Source of the DNA: Aquificota bacterium
Lineage (GTDB): Bacteria; Aquificota; Aquificia; Aquificales; Aquificaceae
Direction of reading: 5' to 3'
Assembly (NCBI GenBank): GCA_013153495.1
Contig: JAADEH010000012.1
Location: forward strand, 1-64,000
Length of the DNA: 64,000 bases
In this document: piece by piece, positions 7,929 to 17,773 of the stretch
Numbering within the stretch: the stretch's first letter is position 1
How the letters are laid out: every line of letters starts with the position of its first letter
The notes under the pieces: generated by a model
Told to the model about the DNA's origin: nothing
The model's database searches: none
What the model saw: only the letters and a program-made list of their open reading frames with translations
Made by a program: the position numbers and the translations under genes

Positions 7929-9616
7929 CCTTTGAAGCTAAGCCTCCTGTGAATTGCTAAGTAGGGCGGGGTTCTGAAGTGGGGTATGCGGTGGACGAAG
8001 TAGTGACGGGCTATGTGGTAGCTGGTGTCAAAGCCGTAAAAGTTGAGCTTCATATGCTCGAGTTCCTCTTCTCTGCACCTCTTTATCAGCTCCTTCCAGC
8101 GGGGCGATGTTCGCTCGGAGATTTTCCGCTTGATAAACTCCTCGAACTCGGGAGAGTTTACAAACTCCTTTATCTTCTCCTTCAAAATTTCTCTAAACTC
8201 CGAAGGAGTTCTTCCAAAAACTCCATCTATAAGACCTATCTCGAAAGCCTTTTTTGAGCTTAGAGGCATCCTTTCTTCCATAACTTCTTTGCCTTTTTCC
8301 CATCCGAGCCTTTTAGGTAGGGTGTAGGTCCAGAACTCCGAGCCGTATAGGTTGCCTATGTTCTTGTAGTGGGGATTTAAAACTACCCCTTCCCTCGCAA
8401 AGACCGTGTCGCAGGTCAGAGCTAAAAATACACCTCCCGCTCCCGCATTCCCCTGCATTCCTGCCACTGTGAGTTTGTCTGGGGTGGTGAGTATCTCCTC
8501 GCACAGGTCGTCCATAGCGTTTATGTTCCTCCAGGATTCGTCAGGTGGGCTGTCCGCATGCTCGATGGTGTTTAGGTTCATGCCGTTTGAGAAAAAGTCC
8601 TCCTGTCCCAAAAGCACTATTGCCTTCACGGGTCTGTTTTTCATGTATCTGACCGCTTCTTTGAGCCTTTGGCACTGTTCGGTGGACATGGCACCGTTGT
8701 AAAAGTTGAAGTGTATAAAGCCTATATCACCTTCCTCTTCACACACTATCTCCCTGTAGGTTTTGAACTCTACTTTCTCCCAGGGTTTTATTTGAACCTC
8801 CGGAACGCTGTCGGAAAGCTCAGGAAGGACCCGCAGAGCGGGTAGCTTTATAGACCTCTTACTTCTCTCCCTCATGTGGGTTATCCAGACCGCACCGTCG
8901 GTGGTAGCAACGCACACCGCTTCGTCCCGATGGGCTATCACCTGACCGGGTCTGCCTTTGAGTTCCTCCTCCGGAAAAGCGTTGTATAGCAAAACTTCTT
9001 TGTCGAAGATTTTTTGCTCCAGCACCCCTGGCTGGCTGTCGGAAGCGTATATTTTCCTGAGAACATCACGGGTCGTGTCCCTCTCCCAATCTATCCTCCT
9101 TACGCTCTGTTCCATCTTAGGGTTCCACACCCCTTCCCTCTGGGGTTCGGGGGTGAAGTTTCCGCTCTCGAACTTTTCCACCGCTTCCAACACGCACTCC
9201 ACCGCACCTTCGGTAACCTCGAGTCGGTATATACTCGACTTCCTGGCAAACCTCATGGGGAACTCTCTCCAAGCCCACACATCTCCCGCATCGTATTCGT
9301 CGCTCGCCTCTATGAGGGTTACACCCCACCTATTTTCGCCACGCATTATCGCCCAATCAAGAGCGGAAGGACCTCTGTCCCCCCTCACGCCCGGGTGAAT
9401 TATGAGGGTTTTAACCTTTTTCCAGACTTCACTCGGAATTTTCCTCCTCAAAAAGGGTGCAATCACGAGGTCGGGTTTGTAAAGCTCTACCGCTTCCACC
9501 GTAAGGTCCGGATGAACGTCAAGCTCAACGGATACCTCGTGTCCCCTTTCGGTCAGCTCGCAGTATAACCTCTGGGAGAGAGAATTGAAGCGATAGCACA
9601 AAAACAGAATTCTCAT
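7925..9616 (-). CDS. hypX: Hydrogenase maturation factor HypX (CO-ligand synthesis)
   Basis: A 563-residue fusion. Residues 1-270 are a formyl-tetrahydrofolate-binding, formyltransferase-like part with IIHPGVRGDRGPSALDWAI near H74 and a Fmt C-like domain. Residues 290-563 are an enoyl-CoA hydratase/crotonase fold with QGNAGAGGVFLAL. This is the architecture of HypX/HoxX, which releases CO from N10-formyl-THF for the active-site iron of NiFe-hydrogenases under aerobic conditions; the Aquifex aeolicus protein has a known structure. No hydrogenase or other hyp genes are nearby. It converges on the methyltransferase and is divergent from the MATE gene. Confidence 0.93.
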   Translation of the reverse strand: MRILFLCYRFNSLSQRLYCELTERGHEVSVELDVHPDLTVEAVELYKPDLVIAPFLRRKIPSEVWKKVKTLIIHPGVRGDRGPSALDWAIMRGENRWGVTLIEASDEYDAGDVWAWREFPMRFARKSSIYRLEVTEGAVECVLEAVEKFESGNFTPEPQREGVWNPKMEQSVRRIDWERDTTRDVLRKIYASDSQPGVLEQKIFDKEVLLYNAFPEEELKGRPGQVIAHRDEAVCVATTDGAVWITHMRERSKRSIKLPALRVLPELSDSVPEVQIKPWEKVEFKTYREIVCEEEGDIGFIHFNFYNGAMSTEQCQRLKEAVRYMKNRPVKAIVLLGQEDFFSNGMNLNTIEHADSPPDESWRNINAMDDLCEEILTTPDKLTVAGMQGNAGAGGVFLALTCDTVFAREGVVLNPHYKNIGNLYGSEFWTYTLPKRLGWEKGKEVMEERMPLSSKKAFEIGLIDGVFGRTPSEFREILKEKIKEFVNSPEFEEFIKRKISERTSPRWKELIKRCREEELEHMKLNFYGFDTSYHIARHYFVHRIPHFRTPPYLAIHRRLSFKG

Positions 9617-9680
9617 GATGAATACCTATTCATAGAATTTAGAAAGACCGCTTCGCGGTGCAAGTATAATAAGAGAGCTT

Positions 9681-11051
9681 ATGCAACCCGTAATAATAAA
9701 TCCCGAGGACCCGAAAAGGGAAAACGCCAAGAAGATAATAAAGCTCGCCTTCCCGGTCATAGTGGTGAACCTCCTCTACACGGTGGAGAGCATGTTCTCC
9801 CTGGTTCTCGTCTCGGGAATTTCCGCCTCAGCGGTCGCCTCGGTGGGCTTTAGCCTGAGCCTGCTCTGGTTCATATACTCCCTTATGGCTCTGTCCTATA
9901 CGGGAACCAGCGTCCTCGTCGCCCAGCGGGTAGGTGCGGGAGAAGACCCCTCTCCCATACTCACCACAGGTCTGGTCATATCCTTCCTGATAGCCCTTCC
10001 CCTGACCTTCTTCGGCAGGGATTTAGTTCTGTTTTTAATGTCCCTCTTGGGAGCCTCCGAAAGGGTAGTGTCCTTGGCAGGTGAGTATTTAGAACCGATT
10101 TTCTGGTTTATAACCGTAGGTTTTATGACGAACACCTTTTACGGAGCCTTCAACGGTGCGGGGGACACGAAAACGCCCATGAAGGTTGCCATACTCATGA
10201 ACATAGTAAACATTTCCACAGCCTACTGTCTCATATACGGCAAGCTCGGACTACCAGCACTCGGTGTGGCAGGTGCAGGGTGGGGGATAGTCCTCTCTGA
10301 GCTGTTGGCTTTCGTGATTTACCTTTACCTTACTGCGGTTAAGGGAAAGCCCTTTCATCTGTCCTTTAAAACCGACAGGAAGGTGGTTACCAAGTTCCTG
10401 AGAATAGGGTTCCCCACAGCGGTGGAGAGAGCCATAACGAGCCTGTCCTTCAACATATTCGTCGGGTTCCTTGCCAAGTTCGGAGACAAAGTTCTCGCCG
10501 CACACCAGATAGGTCTGAGGGTAGAGAGCATATCCTTTATGGTGGGTTTCGGCTTCATGGTAGCGAGCACCGTAATAGCGGGGCAGAACTTCGGAGCAAA
10601 AAACCTGAAGGGACTCGTGTATGGGACATACTTCACCGCTCACCTGACCGCTTTTATCATGGGCATAGGTGGTCTCCTCCTTATCCTCTTCCCCAAATAC
10701 CTGACGCTACCCTTCAGCAGGGACCCGGAGGTTATCAAGTGGGCAGTTTACTACCTCGTAATAGTCGGAATATCTCAGGTTCCCATGGCTTATGCGGTCA
10801 TATTCTCAGGTGCTCTGAAGGGAATGGGAAGAACTACCGTAACTATGGTGCTGAACATATTTTCCTTCTGGGCTTTCAGGATTGTCCCTTCCTACTTTCT
10901 GCTCAAAGTCTTTCCCACACCTCTCGTTCCCTGGATTTTCATGACCGTAGAGATGTTCCTCAGAGCGTTGATGTTCTTTTTTGCCTTTAAACGGGAGGTC
11001 AGACGTCAAAGCCCTTCATTCCCTCCTCAACTTCCTGAGCAATCCGGCTGA
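9681..11051 (+). CDS. MATE-family efflux transporter
   Basis: A 456-residue protein with twelve predicted membrane helices in two related halves, including [16 protein letters not shown] near the start and [15 protein letters not shown], the typical NorM-like loop. MATE proteins export cationic drugs or metabolites using a Na+ or H+ gradient. TATAAT at 9665-9670 ends 10 bases before the ATG and there is no ribosome binding site, so the transcript may have almost no leader. A small perfect hairpin (9647-9659) lies in the spacer. The last 53 bases overlap the chemoreceptor gene on the other strand. Confidence 0.9.
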   Translation: MQPVIINPEDPKRENAKKIIKLAFPVIVVNLLYTVESMFSLVLVSGISASAVASVGFSLSLLWFIYSLMALSYTGTSVLVAQRVGAGEDPSPILTTGLVISFLIALPLTFFGRDLVLFLMSLLGASERVVSLAGEYLEPIFWFITVGFMTNTFYGAFNGAGDTKTPMKVAILMNIVNISTAYCLIYGKLGLPALGVAGAGWGIVLSELLAFVIYLYLTAVKGKPFHLSFKTDRKVVTKFLRIGFPTAVERAITSLSFNIFVGFLAKFGDKVLAAHQIGLRVESISFMVGFGFMVASTVIAGQNFGAKNLKGLVYGTYFTAHLTAFIMGIGGLLLILFPKYLTLPFSRDPEVIKWAVYYLVIVGISQVPMAYAVIFSGALKGMGRTTVTMVLNIFSFWAFRIVPSYFLLKVFPTPLVPWIFMTVEMFLRALMFFFAFKREVRRQSPSFPPQLPEQSG

Positions 11052-12651
11052 TGCTCTTTATCTCCTTAACTATTTCCTTAACGCTGGCAGTATTTTTCTC
11101 GGAGACGGAAGTTATCTCCGTCATGTTGTCCCTTATTATGTCTATTGCTCTGCTCTGCTCCTCCATGGCTGTCGCTATGGTGTCTATTATGTTCGCTATC
11201 TCCTTAGTTACCTCCTCTATCTTTCCGTAACTGCTAACCACATCTTCCGAGGCATTCCTGCCCTCCTCTATTGCGTTTAGAGCCTTCTCAACGAGGGAAG
11301 CGATTTCTTTGGCAGCGTTTCCCGATATTTCCGCAAGCCTTCTGACCTCGTCCGCAACTACCGCAAATCCTCTTCCCATCTCTCCGGCTCTTGCGGCTTC
11401 TATCGCAGCGTTGAGTGCCAGAAGATTTGTCTGCTCCGCTATAGTGATTATGGTCTCCGTTATAGAGCTTATCTCCTTGCTTACCTCAACTATGCGGTTT
11501 ATTGCGGTGTGCATAATGTCAACCTTCTCCTTGCCTGCCCTTATGCTTTCTTCCATCTCGAGGGATACATTCCTCGCACGCAGTGTTTCCTCCGATACCT
11601 GTCTGAGCGCTTCGGAGGTTTCGTCAACCGAAGTCATTATGCTCGCTATACTGCTGTTGAGGTTGTCATTCTCCCTCTCCATACGGTCCGCATTTTTGTC
11701 CAGAACCTTCACGCTCTCGGAAATCCTGTCCAGACCCTCCTTTACGTTCTTCAAAGCCTTTTGAAGGTCTGCCAATGACCTGTTTATGTAGTTCTTCAGC
11801 TCTTCGAGGTCTCCCCTATACTCACCCGACAACCGAACTTTCAGGTTTCCCTTAGAGACCTTTTCCATAACGTCCTTTATGGATACGACCGCATTCCCTA
11901 TGTCCCTAACCATCTGCCCCAGGGAGTCCACCAGCCTGTCAAGCTCGTTCCTGAACCTTTTAAACTGTATGTCCCTAAAGACCATGTTGGTTGCAAGCTC
12001 TTCAACCTTTGAGGAAAGTTCCTTTATGTTGCCCGTTATTCCCCTCGAAACCCACCAGAGAGCTACGGACACTACGAGTATAGAGGGTATGGTTATTCCT
12101 ACCACCACGTTGTTGGCAAAGGCTATGTCTTCCTTAAGCTCTTCCTGCTCCTTTCTTATCTGCTTGAGACGATGCTCTATCAGAAGGTCTAAGGTTTCTA
12201 TGGTATCCTTGAAGCCCTTTTTCTCAACCTCCAGGAGCATATCCTTAGCTTCCTCGTAAGCCTCAAGCTCCAAGAGCTGAACGACACCTTCGAGGTCTCC
12301 CTGATAGGTAAAGAAGGAGAGTGTTCTCGTAAGCTCCGCTTCTTCCTTGCTCAGGTTCTTTATGTTTTTCTGAAGGACAGCTAACTTGTCCATAAAGGAC
12401 TTGAAGTTCTCCTTTATCTGTCTGCGTGCCTCCTCGTCCTGGGGGTTAAATATTAGGTTCCTTATGCCTATTGCCGCATACAAGAGGTTCATCTTCATGT
12501 CCTTGTAAATGTCAAGCTCCTCAACCGCATCCTGCACGTCGTTTACCGAACGGGTAACCTTTTGCTGGGTGGTGTAAAGAACGGTGGTTACGGCAACGGC
12601 AACCACTATGAGAAGTACATTAACTCCGAGGAGCTTACCTTTTATAGTCAT
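10999..12651 (-). CDS. Methyl-accepting chemotaxis protein
   Basis: A 550-residue chemoreceptor. A first membrane helix (about 5-27) leads to a helical sensor region of about 150 residues resembling a four-helix-bundle domain. A second membrane helix ([20 protein letters not shown]) and a HAMP-like linker follow, then a long coiled-coil signalling domain whose tip contains [20 protein letters not shown]. The frame is open further upstream, but the ATG at 12651 has a clear GGAGG 8 bases before it and is followed directly by the first membrane helix. It is divergent from the flagellar operon, as expected for a motility gene. Confidence 0.95.
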   Translation of the reverse strand: MTIKGKLLGVNVLLIVVAVAVTTVLYTTQQKVTRSVNDVQDAVEELDIYKDMKMNLLYAAIGIRNLIFNPQDEEARRQIKENFKSFMDKLAVLQKNIKNLSKEEAELTRTLSFFTYQGDLEGVVQLLELEAYEEAKDMLLEVEKKGFKDTIETLDLLIEHRLKQIRKEQEELKEDIAFANNVVVGITIPSILVVSVALWWVSRGITGNIKELSSKVEELATNMVFRDIQFKRFRNELDRLVDSLGQMVRDIGNAVVSIKDVMEKVSKGNLKVRLSGEYRGDLEELKNYINRSLADLQKALKNVKEGLDRISESVKVLDKNADRMERENDNLNSSIASIMTSVDETSEALRQVSEETLRARNVSLEMEESIRAGKEKVDIMHTAINRIVEVSKEISSITETIITIAEQTNLLALNAAIEAARAGEMGRGFAVVADEVRRLAEISGNAAKEIASLVEKALNAIEEGRNASEDVVSSYGKIEEVTKEIANIIDTIATAMEEQSRAIDIIRDNMTEITSVSEKNTASVKEIVKEIKSISRIAQEVEEGMKGFDV

Positions 12652-12720
12652 CCCTTGCCTCCTTCCTGAAAAATAATCGGAAAGTAACGAAAGAATATTA
12701 ACAGCAGGAGGAAGAGAGAC

Positions 12721-12972
12721 ATGCACCTTAAGGAGAAGATAAACACCATAAAGGAAAAGCTCTTGGACCCCTTTAACGTGAACGACCTCGAGAGAGAATT
12801 CGAAGAGCTTTTAAACCTCATGAAGAACTCGGACCCGAAAGACATTCTCTCCATCAGAGAGGACTTCGAGGAAGTCAGAAAGCTCCTTTCGAGAAACCTA
12901 TCCATCATATCGGGAGGTCTTAAGCCCCTTCTCGAGAGGGAACAGGGAAGCATATTCTCGAGGAGAGTGTAA
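12721..12972 (+). CDS. Small FlgN-like flagellar protein (hypothetical)
   Basis: An 83-residue, mostly helical charged protein with a good AGGAGG ribosome binding site. Its stop codon overlaps the flgK start by one base. Its place directly before flgK and flgL suggests a FlgN-like export chaperone for the junction proteins, but it is short for FlgN (about 140 residues) and the sequence alone does not prove that. The function is inferred from position only. Confidence 0.6.
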   Translation: MHLKEKINTIKEKLLDPFNVNDLEREFEELLNLMKNSDPKDILSIREDFEEVRKLLSRNLSIISGGLKPLLEREQGSIFSRRV

Positions 12973-14555
12973 TGTTCGGGTCTTCCTTCGGTATAATCTC
13001 TCAGGCTCTTGAGATATACAGAAAGTCCTTAGACATACACAACAGGAACGTTATAAACGCCAACAATCCCGATTATGTCCAAGAGGACCCCGTAATCGAG
13101 AGCTTTGCCCCCGCAGGTATAAACTTCCAGGAGGTCAGACGGGACCAGAACATTTACTATCTCAACCTCAGAAACTCCAAACTCTCCCTCGTATCATACC
13201 TACAGGAAAGGAGCGGGTTTCTCGAAAATGTGGAAGGTATATTTCAGGAGCTTTTTGAAGGGACGGGTATAAACGACTACACAAACAGGTTCTTTCAAGC
13301 CTACTTAGACCTCATGAAGGACCCAACAAACGAGGGAGCCAAGAACGAACTTATCAACTCCGCAAAGGCACTGAGCGACTTCCTGCAAACCAAAACCTCT
13401 GACCTCGACAAGCTGGACCAGAGCGTAGATTACACCCTCAGAGACAAAGTCAGCAGAGCAAACGAACTTATAAGAAAACTATTCGTAATAAATAAGGACA
13501 TAACTATCTCCTACGCCCAGACCTACGCAAGGGGGAAGGACTACAAAAATCTACTCGACACGAGGGATAAGTATCTGAGAGAGCTATCCGAGCTTATAAA
13601 CATCAACATTCAGGAGGACGAGATAGGCAGGGTCAAGCTCACCACCTCCAAAGGTTTCGCACTCCTTGACTACACCGACAACTACTGGCAACTGGAATAC
13701 TCAGGGGGAAGACTTTACTGGAAGTCCAAGAGCGGACCCGATACGGACATTACCGACATAGTTGAGTCCGGCAAGATAAAAGCCCTATTAGATGTCAGAA
13801 GCGACATATCGAGGTTCAGAAGTAAACTGTCCAACATCGCAACGAGCCTAATATCCTCGGTAAAGATACCGAGAGAAAACTCCAACACGGTGTATCTCAT
13901 CAAAAATGTCTCGGACCCTACTGTCCCCCTCTCGGGATACGGTATAGACGGCAACCTTGAATTTTACGACGACTCCGCCACTCCACCACTTTTAACTACA
14001 ATAAGCAACTACGGAACCCTATCATTGAACGACCTTGCCAACGCAATAAACACCGACCCGGCACTCTCCTCTGCGGGAATATCCGCCACGGTGATAAACA
14101 ACCCCGACGGAACATATACCCTCAGAATAGACCTCCCGACCGCCAACCACTCTGTATCCGACAGCGGTGGAAACTTCTTCGAAAGCTCACCCCTCTTTAC
14201 GGGAACGGGAGCGAGGGACATAAAACCTGTCAGCACGCTCGGGTCCGACCTACAGGACCTCGACTTTGCCTTTGCGGATACCTTCAGCGACTTTGCAAAT
14301 ACCTGGTGGCAGTCTATCAAGGACAGCGTAAACGACCTCGTGAGCGACATATCAAACACCCAAGCGGACACAAAGGACAAGCTCTACATAGAAGAAGCCC
14401 TGCTACAATCCCTCGATAGAAAACTTCAGGAGATGCAGGGAGTTTCCATAGACAGGGAGTTTATGGAAATAATGAAGGTTAAAAGAACCTACGAAGCGGT
14501 CGCAAAGATAGTTTCCACCATAGACGAGCTACTGCAAACGACCTTGAACATGTGA
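12972..14555 (+). CDS. flgK: Flagellar hook-associated protein 1
   Basis: A 527-residue protein. The N-terminal helix has the rod/hook signature (LEIYRKSLDIHNRNVINANNPDYV) and the C-terminal end has the matching coiled coil (RTYEAVAKIVSTIDELLQTTL). FlgK forms the junction between hook and filament together with FlgL. Residues 314-389 form an inserted module (DPTVPLSGYGIDG through NPDGTYTLRI) that also occurs in the next gene, flgL. That module resembles flagellin hook-IN repeats. The gene lies in an operon with the small upstream gene and flgL. Confidence 0.93.
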   Translation: MFGSSFGIISQALEIYRKSLDIHNRNVINANNPDYVQEDPVIESFAPAGINFQEVRRDQNIYYLNLRNSKLSLVSYLQERSGFLENVEGIFQELFEGTGINDYTNRFFQAYLDLMKDPTNEGAKNELINSAKALSDFLQTKTSDLDKLDQSVDYTLRDKVSRANELIRKLFVINKDITISYAQTYARGKDYKNLLDTRDKYLRELSELININIQEDEIGRVKLTTSKGFALLDYTDNYWQLEYSGGRLYWKSKSGPDTDITDIVESGKIKALLDVRSDISRFRSKLSNIATSLISSVKIPRENSNTVYLIKNVSDPTVPLSGYGIDGNLEFYDDSATPPLLTTISNYGTLSLNDLANAINTDPALSSAGISATVINNPDGTYTLRIDLPTANHSVSDSGGNFFESSPLFTGTGARDIKPVSTLGSDLQDLDFAFADTFSDFANTWWQSIKDSVNDLVSDISNTQADTKDKLYIEEALLQSLDRKLQEMQGVSIDREFMEIMKVKRTYEAVAKIVSTIDELLQTTLNM

Positions 14556-14566
14556 GGTGAGAAGAG

Positions 14567-16012
14567 ATGAAAGTGCCCGACTATCTTATATACACCGTCT
14601 TCCAACAGCAGGACGAAAGGCTCAAGAGGGAGCTAACACGCAAAACCCTCGAAATAGCCACGGGCAAGAGAATTCAAAACCTCTCCGACGACCCGGTAGC
14701 TACCTACAACGTCCTACAGCTCAAGAAGGACATAGCCCAGCTCTCCCAGTTCTCCAGGAACAGACTCTTTGCGGACGTGAACCTGACCTACATAGACGGA
14801 GTTCTCTCCAAGATGTCCGACAAAGTTAAGTTCCTATACACCAAAGCGGTTCAAGCTAAGAACCAGATACACACAGCGGACAACCTGAAAGCCCTCAGCT
14901 CCGAATTCAGAGAAGCCATAGACTTTCTGCTCGTTCGGGCAAACGAGAAGGTAGGTGAAAACTACATATTCTCAGGTTCAGCCTTGACCACCAAACCCTT
15001 TACCGACACCTTCACCTACCAAGGCTCTCAGGAAGAGTTCAACGTCCAGATAGGTGAGGTAAACTTTGTGGAAGTATTCCCACGGGGGGACAGACTCTTT
15101 TCCACAAACGTGTATGAGCTGAGCACCACCTACAACTCCCCTACCGACAGCCTCGGGACGAGCGGAACCCTTCAGGTAAGCTACAACTCCACCACCGTGA
15201 GCGTGGACTACGGCAGGGGAGTATGGTATTTAGGGGAAAAGGTTCAGGACCCCGACATCCCCCTCTCCGCCTACGGACTCGACGGAGACCTGATACTCTA
15301 CGACAGCTCCATGAACGAGCTTGCCCGCATAGACAACTACGGACAGTATTCCCTAAACTACTTAATTAGTCTTATAAATACCACCTTCGGTGGTGGGAAC
15401 ATAAACGCCTCCCTCGTTTCAAATCCTGACGGCACCTACACCCTCAAAATAACCGATGCCGACTTCCCTCCCGACAACTTTATACAGGACACATCCAACG
15501 CCGTGGTGGAAACCGACAATCTCGAAAACCTCGTCAGAGCCTTCAACGCCCTCTCTCCCTCAAACCTGAGAGCTTACGTCCATCAAACCCCCACTTCCCG
15601 ATACACTCTGAGACTAATACCCGAAGATGCATCCACAACCCTCAACATCTCCTTCTCGGGAACTCCCCTCGGCAGCTTTTCAACCCCAAACGTATTTCAG
15701 CTTTTAGCTAAGGTCAGAGATAAGCTCTCCGCAGGACTAAGTCCCGACGAATCCGACCTTATGGCAATAGAGCGAAGCTACGACAAAATTACTCAAGAGC
15801 GCTCGAGGCTCGGAAGTATCCTCTCCCAGGTTAAAGAAGAACAACCCCTTCAGGAAAACAAGATGGACGCCCTCAAGAAACGGAAGTCGGATACCGAAGA
15901 GGTGGAAGTTTCCGAAAGCATAATGGAATACACCAGATACAGGATAGCTTACGAAGCCCTCATGAGAATAGTGGCAGACACTAAGGACATGACCATACTC
16001 AAATACCTCTAA
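14567..16012 (+). CDS. flgL: Flagellar hook-associated protein 3
   Basis: A 481-residue flagellin-like protein. The N-terminus shows KRIQNLSDDPVATYNVLQLKKDI and the C-terminus shows SIMEYTRYRIAYEALMRIVADT, the paired coiled-coil ends of the family. FlgL is usually 300-400 residues; the extra length includes a module at about 228-298 (DPDIPLSAYGLDG to NPDGTYTLKI) closely similar to one in FlgK. It starts 11 bases after flgK. The last 4 bases overlap the gene on the other strand. No flagellin gene is in the window. Confidence 0.92.
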   Translation: MKVPDYLIYTVFQQQDERLKRELTRKTLEIATGKRIQNLSDDPVATYNVLQLKKDIAQLSQFSRNRLFADVNLTYIDGVLSKMSDKVKFLYTKAVQAKNQIHTADNLKALSSEFREAIDFLLVRANEKVGENYIFSGSALTTKPFTDTFTYQGSQEEFNVQIGEVNFVEVFPRGDRLFSTNVYELSTTYNSPTDSLGTSGTLQVSYNSTTVSVDYGRGVWYLGEKVQDPDIPLSAYGLDGDLILYDSSMNELARIDNYGQYSLNYLISLINTTFGGGNINASLVSNPDGTYTLKITDADFPPDNFIQDTSNAVVETDNLENLVRAFNALSPSNLRAYVHQTPTSRYTLRLIPEDASTTLNISFSGTPLGSFSTPNVFQLLAKVRDKLSAGLSPDESDLMAIERSYDKITQERSRLGSILSQVKEEQPLQENKMDALKKRKSDTEEVEVSESIMEYTRYRIAYEALMRIVADTKDMTILKYL

Positions 16013-16353
16013 TCCTCCTCCTCCGTAAAGGCACTCAGGACAGTCTCTATTATGGAGATTATTACGGAAATTATGTTTGCTGCGAGAGCACCCTGAGCCA
16101 AACCCACCGCCTCGTGAGAGTCTCCCATAAAGAAGATAAAGAGAGCAGGTATAAGGTGCAGGTCCGCCACAAGGCTCGAAGCGAGCATCTCCGTAGAGAG
16201 AACTCTCCCCTCCCCTATTTTGAGTATCGTTGCAGCGAGATTTGCGGCAACCGTTATAACCAGCTCGTAGGGGTTGGGGCTGACTATGAAACTTATGTTG
16301 GTCGTAAGAGCCATCAATATAAAGAAGTCCGTTATTATCTTCTTGTATCTCAT
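16009..16353 (-). CDS. Small conserved membrane protein
   Basis: A 114-residue protein with three or four hydrophobic segments (IITDFFILMALTTNISFIV, ELVITVAANLAATIL, LIPALFIFFMG, ANIISVIISIIETVL) and an acidic tail. Its start overlaps the end of the potassium-channel gene by 4 bases, so it is probably made with the channel. From memory it resembles a family listed as DUF6394, which I cannot verify here. A role as partner of the channel is an inference from the coupling. Confidence 0.7.
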   Translation of the reverse strand: MRYKKIITDFFILMALTTNISFIVSPNPYELVITVAANLAATILKIGEGRVLSTEMLASSLVADLHLIPALFIFFMGDSHEAVGLAQGALAANIISVIISIIETVLSAFTEEED

Positions 16354-17495
16354 GCTTTATCCTCCAGGACCTTGTGAGCCTCCTCCAAGAGAACTTTCTG
16401 CGCCCTTCGCAGGTTTTTGGGTCTTCCGAATATTATCAGCGTATCCCCTTCCTCTATGGTGGTCTCACCGGAGATGGTGATGTCAAGCTCCCCGTCGGGC
16501 TTCCTTATGGCTATTATGGTTACCTTGAGACTCCGTCTGAGGTCTATCTCTTTCAGTTTCTTCCCCACGAGAGGTGAACCCGGCTCTACCCTCAGCTCGA
16601 GTATGTCTATGTCCGTCTCTTCACCGAAGGCTATCCTGTCGAAAAGGTCCGATATAAAGGCTGAACCGGTGTGGAATATGTAGGCAGCAAGTCTTGTAGC
16701 CAAGAGCTTGTTGGGAACGAACGCCTTATTTGCTCCCAGCTCTTCCATCTTCTCCGCCGTTCCGTCGGTGGAAGCGAAGGAGTATATGTAAAACTCCTCC
16801 TTAGAAGGTCTTAGCAATCTTGCGGTAACTATAACCGCTATGTTCCTCGCATCGTCTCTGAGGTTAACCACCATGCCCTTCGCCCGCTTTATCCCTGCGG
16901 ACAGCAGAACTGACCTCTTGTAAGGTTCCTCGGTAATGAAATACTTTATGTTGTGCTCCTGAAGGTATTTTAGGGCTTCGGGGTTGTCCTCTATCACCAC
17001 GAACTCTATTTTTCTCTTCTTTAGCGTTTGAGCGAGCCATGCGGAAGTTTTATCGTATCCGCAGACTATAAAGTGTCCCTCAAGTTCCTCTATTTCTCTC
17101 AGCATTCTTATAGCCCTGTAGAGGGTAATTATATCTTCCTTAAAGAATATCCTTACTATCACCGTTACAGAGGTGGTGAACACCCCTATTCCCAAGAGCG
17201 ACAGAAAGGAAGTAAATATCCTCCCGTAAACCGTATCGCTTCCGGCAACAACCTCCCCGTATCCTATGGTTCCGATGGTAATTATGGTCATGTAAAAGGA
17301 GTTTATAAAGTCCCCTCCCGAGAGTAGCATGTAGCCTAAAGTTCCCACCGTCAGGGCTGTGTGAAGCATCAGGAGTGGAATTCTCAACTCCCGCAGAGCC
17401 TCTATAAAACGCCTCTGATAAATTTCTATCAGCTTTGGCTCTCTCTTTTTGCGAAGCCTTCTTTTGATTTTCCTCTTCAGCTTTAAACGAGGCAT
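16350..17495 (-). CDS. Potassium channel with RCK (TrkA-N/C) domains
   Basis: A 381-residue protein with a basic N-terminal tail, two membrane helices and a pore loop with the K+ selectivity filter TIGYG (76-80). A cytoplasmic TrkA-N nucleotide-binding fold follows (HFIVCGYDKTSAWLAQTLKK, with the acidic residue in FVVIEDNP), then a TrkA-C domain. This is the layout of MthK/Kch-like ligand-gated K+ channels. It shares a 4-base overlap with the small membrane protein downstream. Confidence 0.92.
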   Translation of the reverse strand: MPRLKLKRKIKRRLRKKREPKLIEIYQRRFIEALRELRIPLLMLHTALTVGTLGYMLLSGGDFINSFYMTIITIGTIGYGEVVAGSDTVYGRIFTSFLSLLGIGVFTTSVTVIVRIFFKEDIITLYRAIRMLREIEELEGHFIVCGYDKTSAWLAQTLKKRKIEFVVIEDNPEALKYLQEHNIKYFITEEPYKRSVLLSAGIKRAKGMVVNLRDDARNIAVIVTARLLRPSKEEFYIYSFASTDGTAEKMEELGANKAFVPNKLLATRLAAYIFHTGSAFISDLFDRIAFGEETDIDILELRVEPGSPLVGKKLKEIDLRRSLKVTIIAIRKPDGELDITISGETTIEEGDTLIIFGRPKNLRRAQKVLLEEAHKVLEDKA

Positions 17496-17528
17496 AACCC
17501 TACCGAAAATTTATAATAATAGACAGCA

Positions 17529-17735
17529 ATGAGAGTTAACGCACTCGTTATCGACATAGAGGGGACTACCTCCGAGATAACGGACAAACTCAACGAAGTT
17601 CTTGACACCATATACGACGAAGGGGGAGAAGTTATAGACGTCAAAGTTACCCACGCCAGGGAGCACGGTATAGACGGCTTTACGGTCGTTTACACCATAG
17701 TTTATAAAAGCGAGAGGGAAATACCGGAGGAATAA
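17529..17735 (+). CDS. Small conserved protein of unknown function
   Basis: A 68-residue protein with an alternating strand-helix-strand pattern. Its second half (GEVIDVKVTHAREHGIDGF, then TVVYTIVYK) vaguely resembles the Cse60-like small protein family. No catalytic motif is visible. TATAAT at 17512-17517 ends 11 bases before the ATG and no ribosome binding site is present. It precedes the CZB/EAL gene by 38 bases and may be co-transcribed with it. Confidence 0.65.
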   Translation: MRVNALVIDIEGTTSEITDKLNEVLDTIYDEGGEVIDVKVTHAREHGIDGFTVVYTIVYKSEREIPEE

Positions 17736-17773
17736 AGGCATGTCCATAGAAAAATGCTCCTGGAGGTTTCCCC

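Noticed and set aside
8958-9568. Serine-rich and mixed frames of 146 and 184 residues antisense to hypX
   Set aside because: Their composition mirrors the codon bias of hypX on the other strand; no independent signals.
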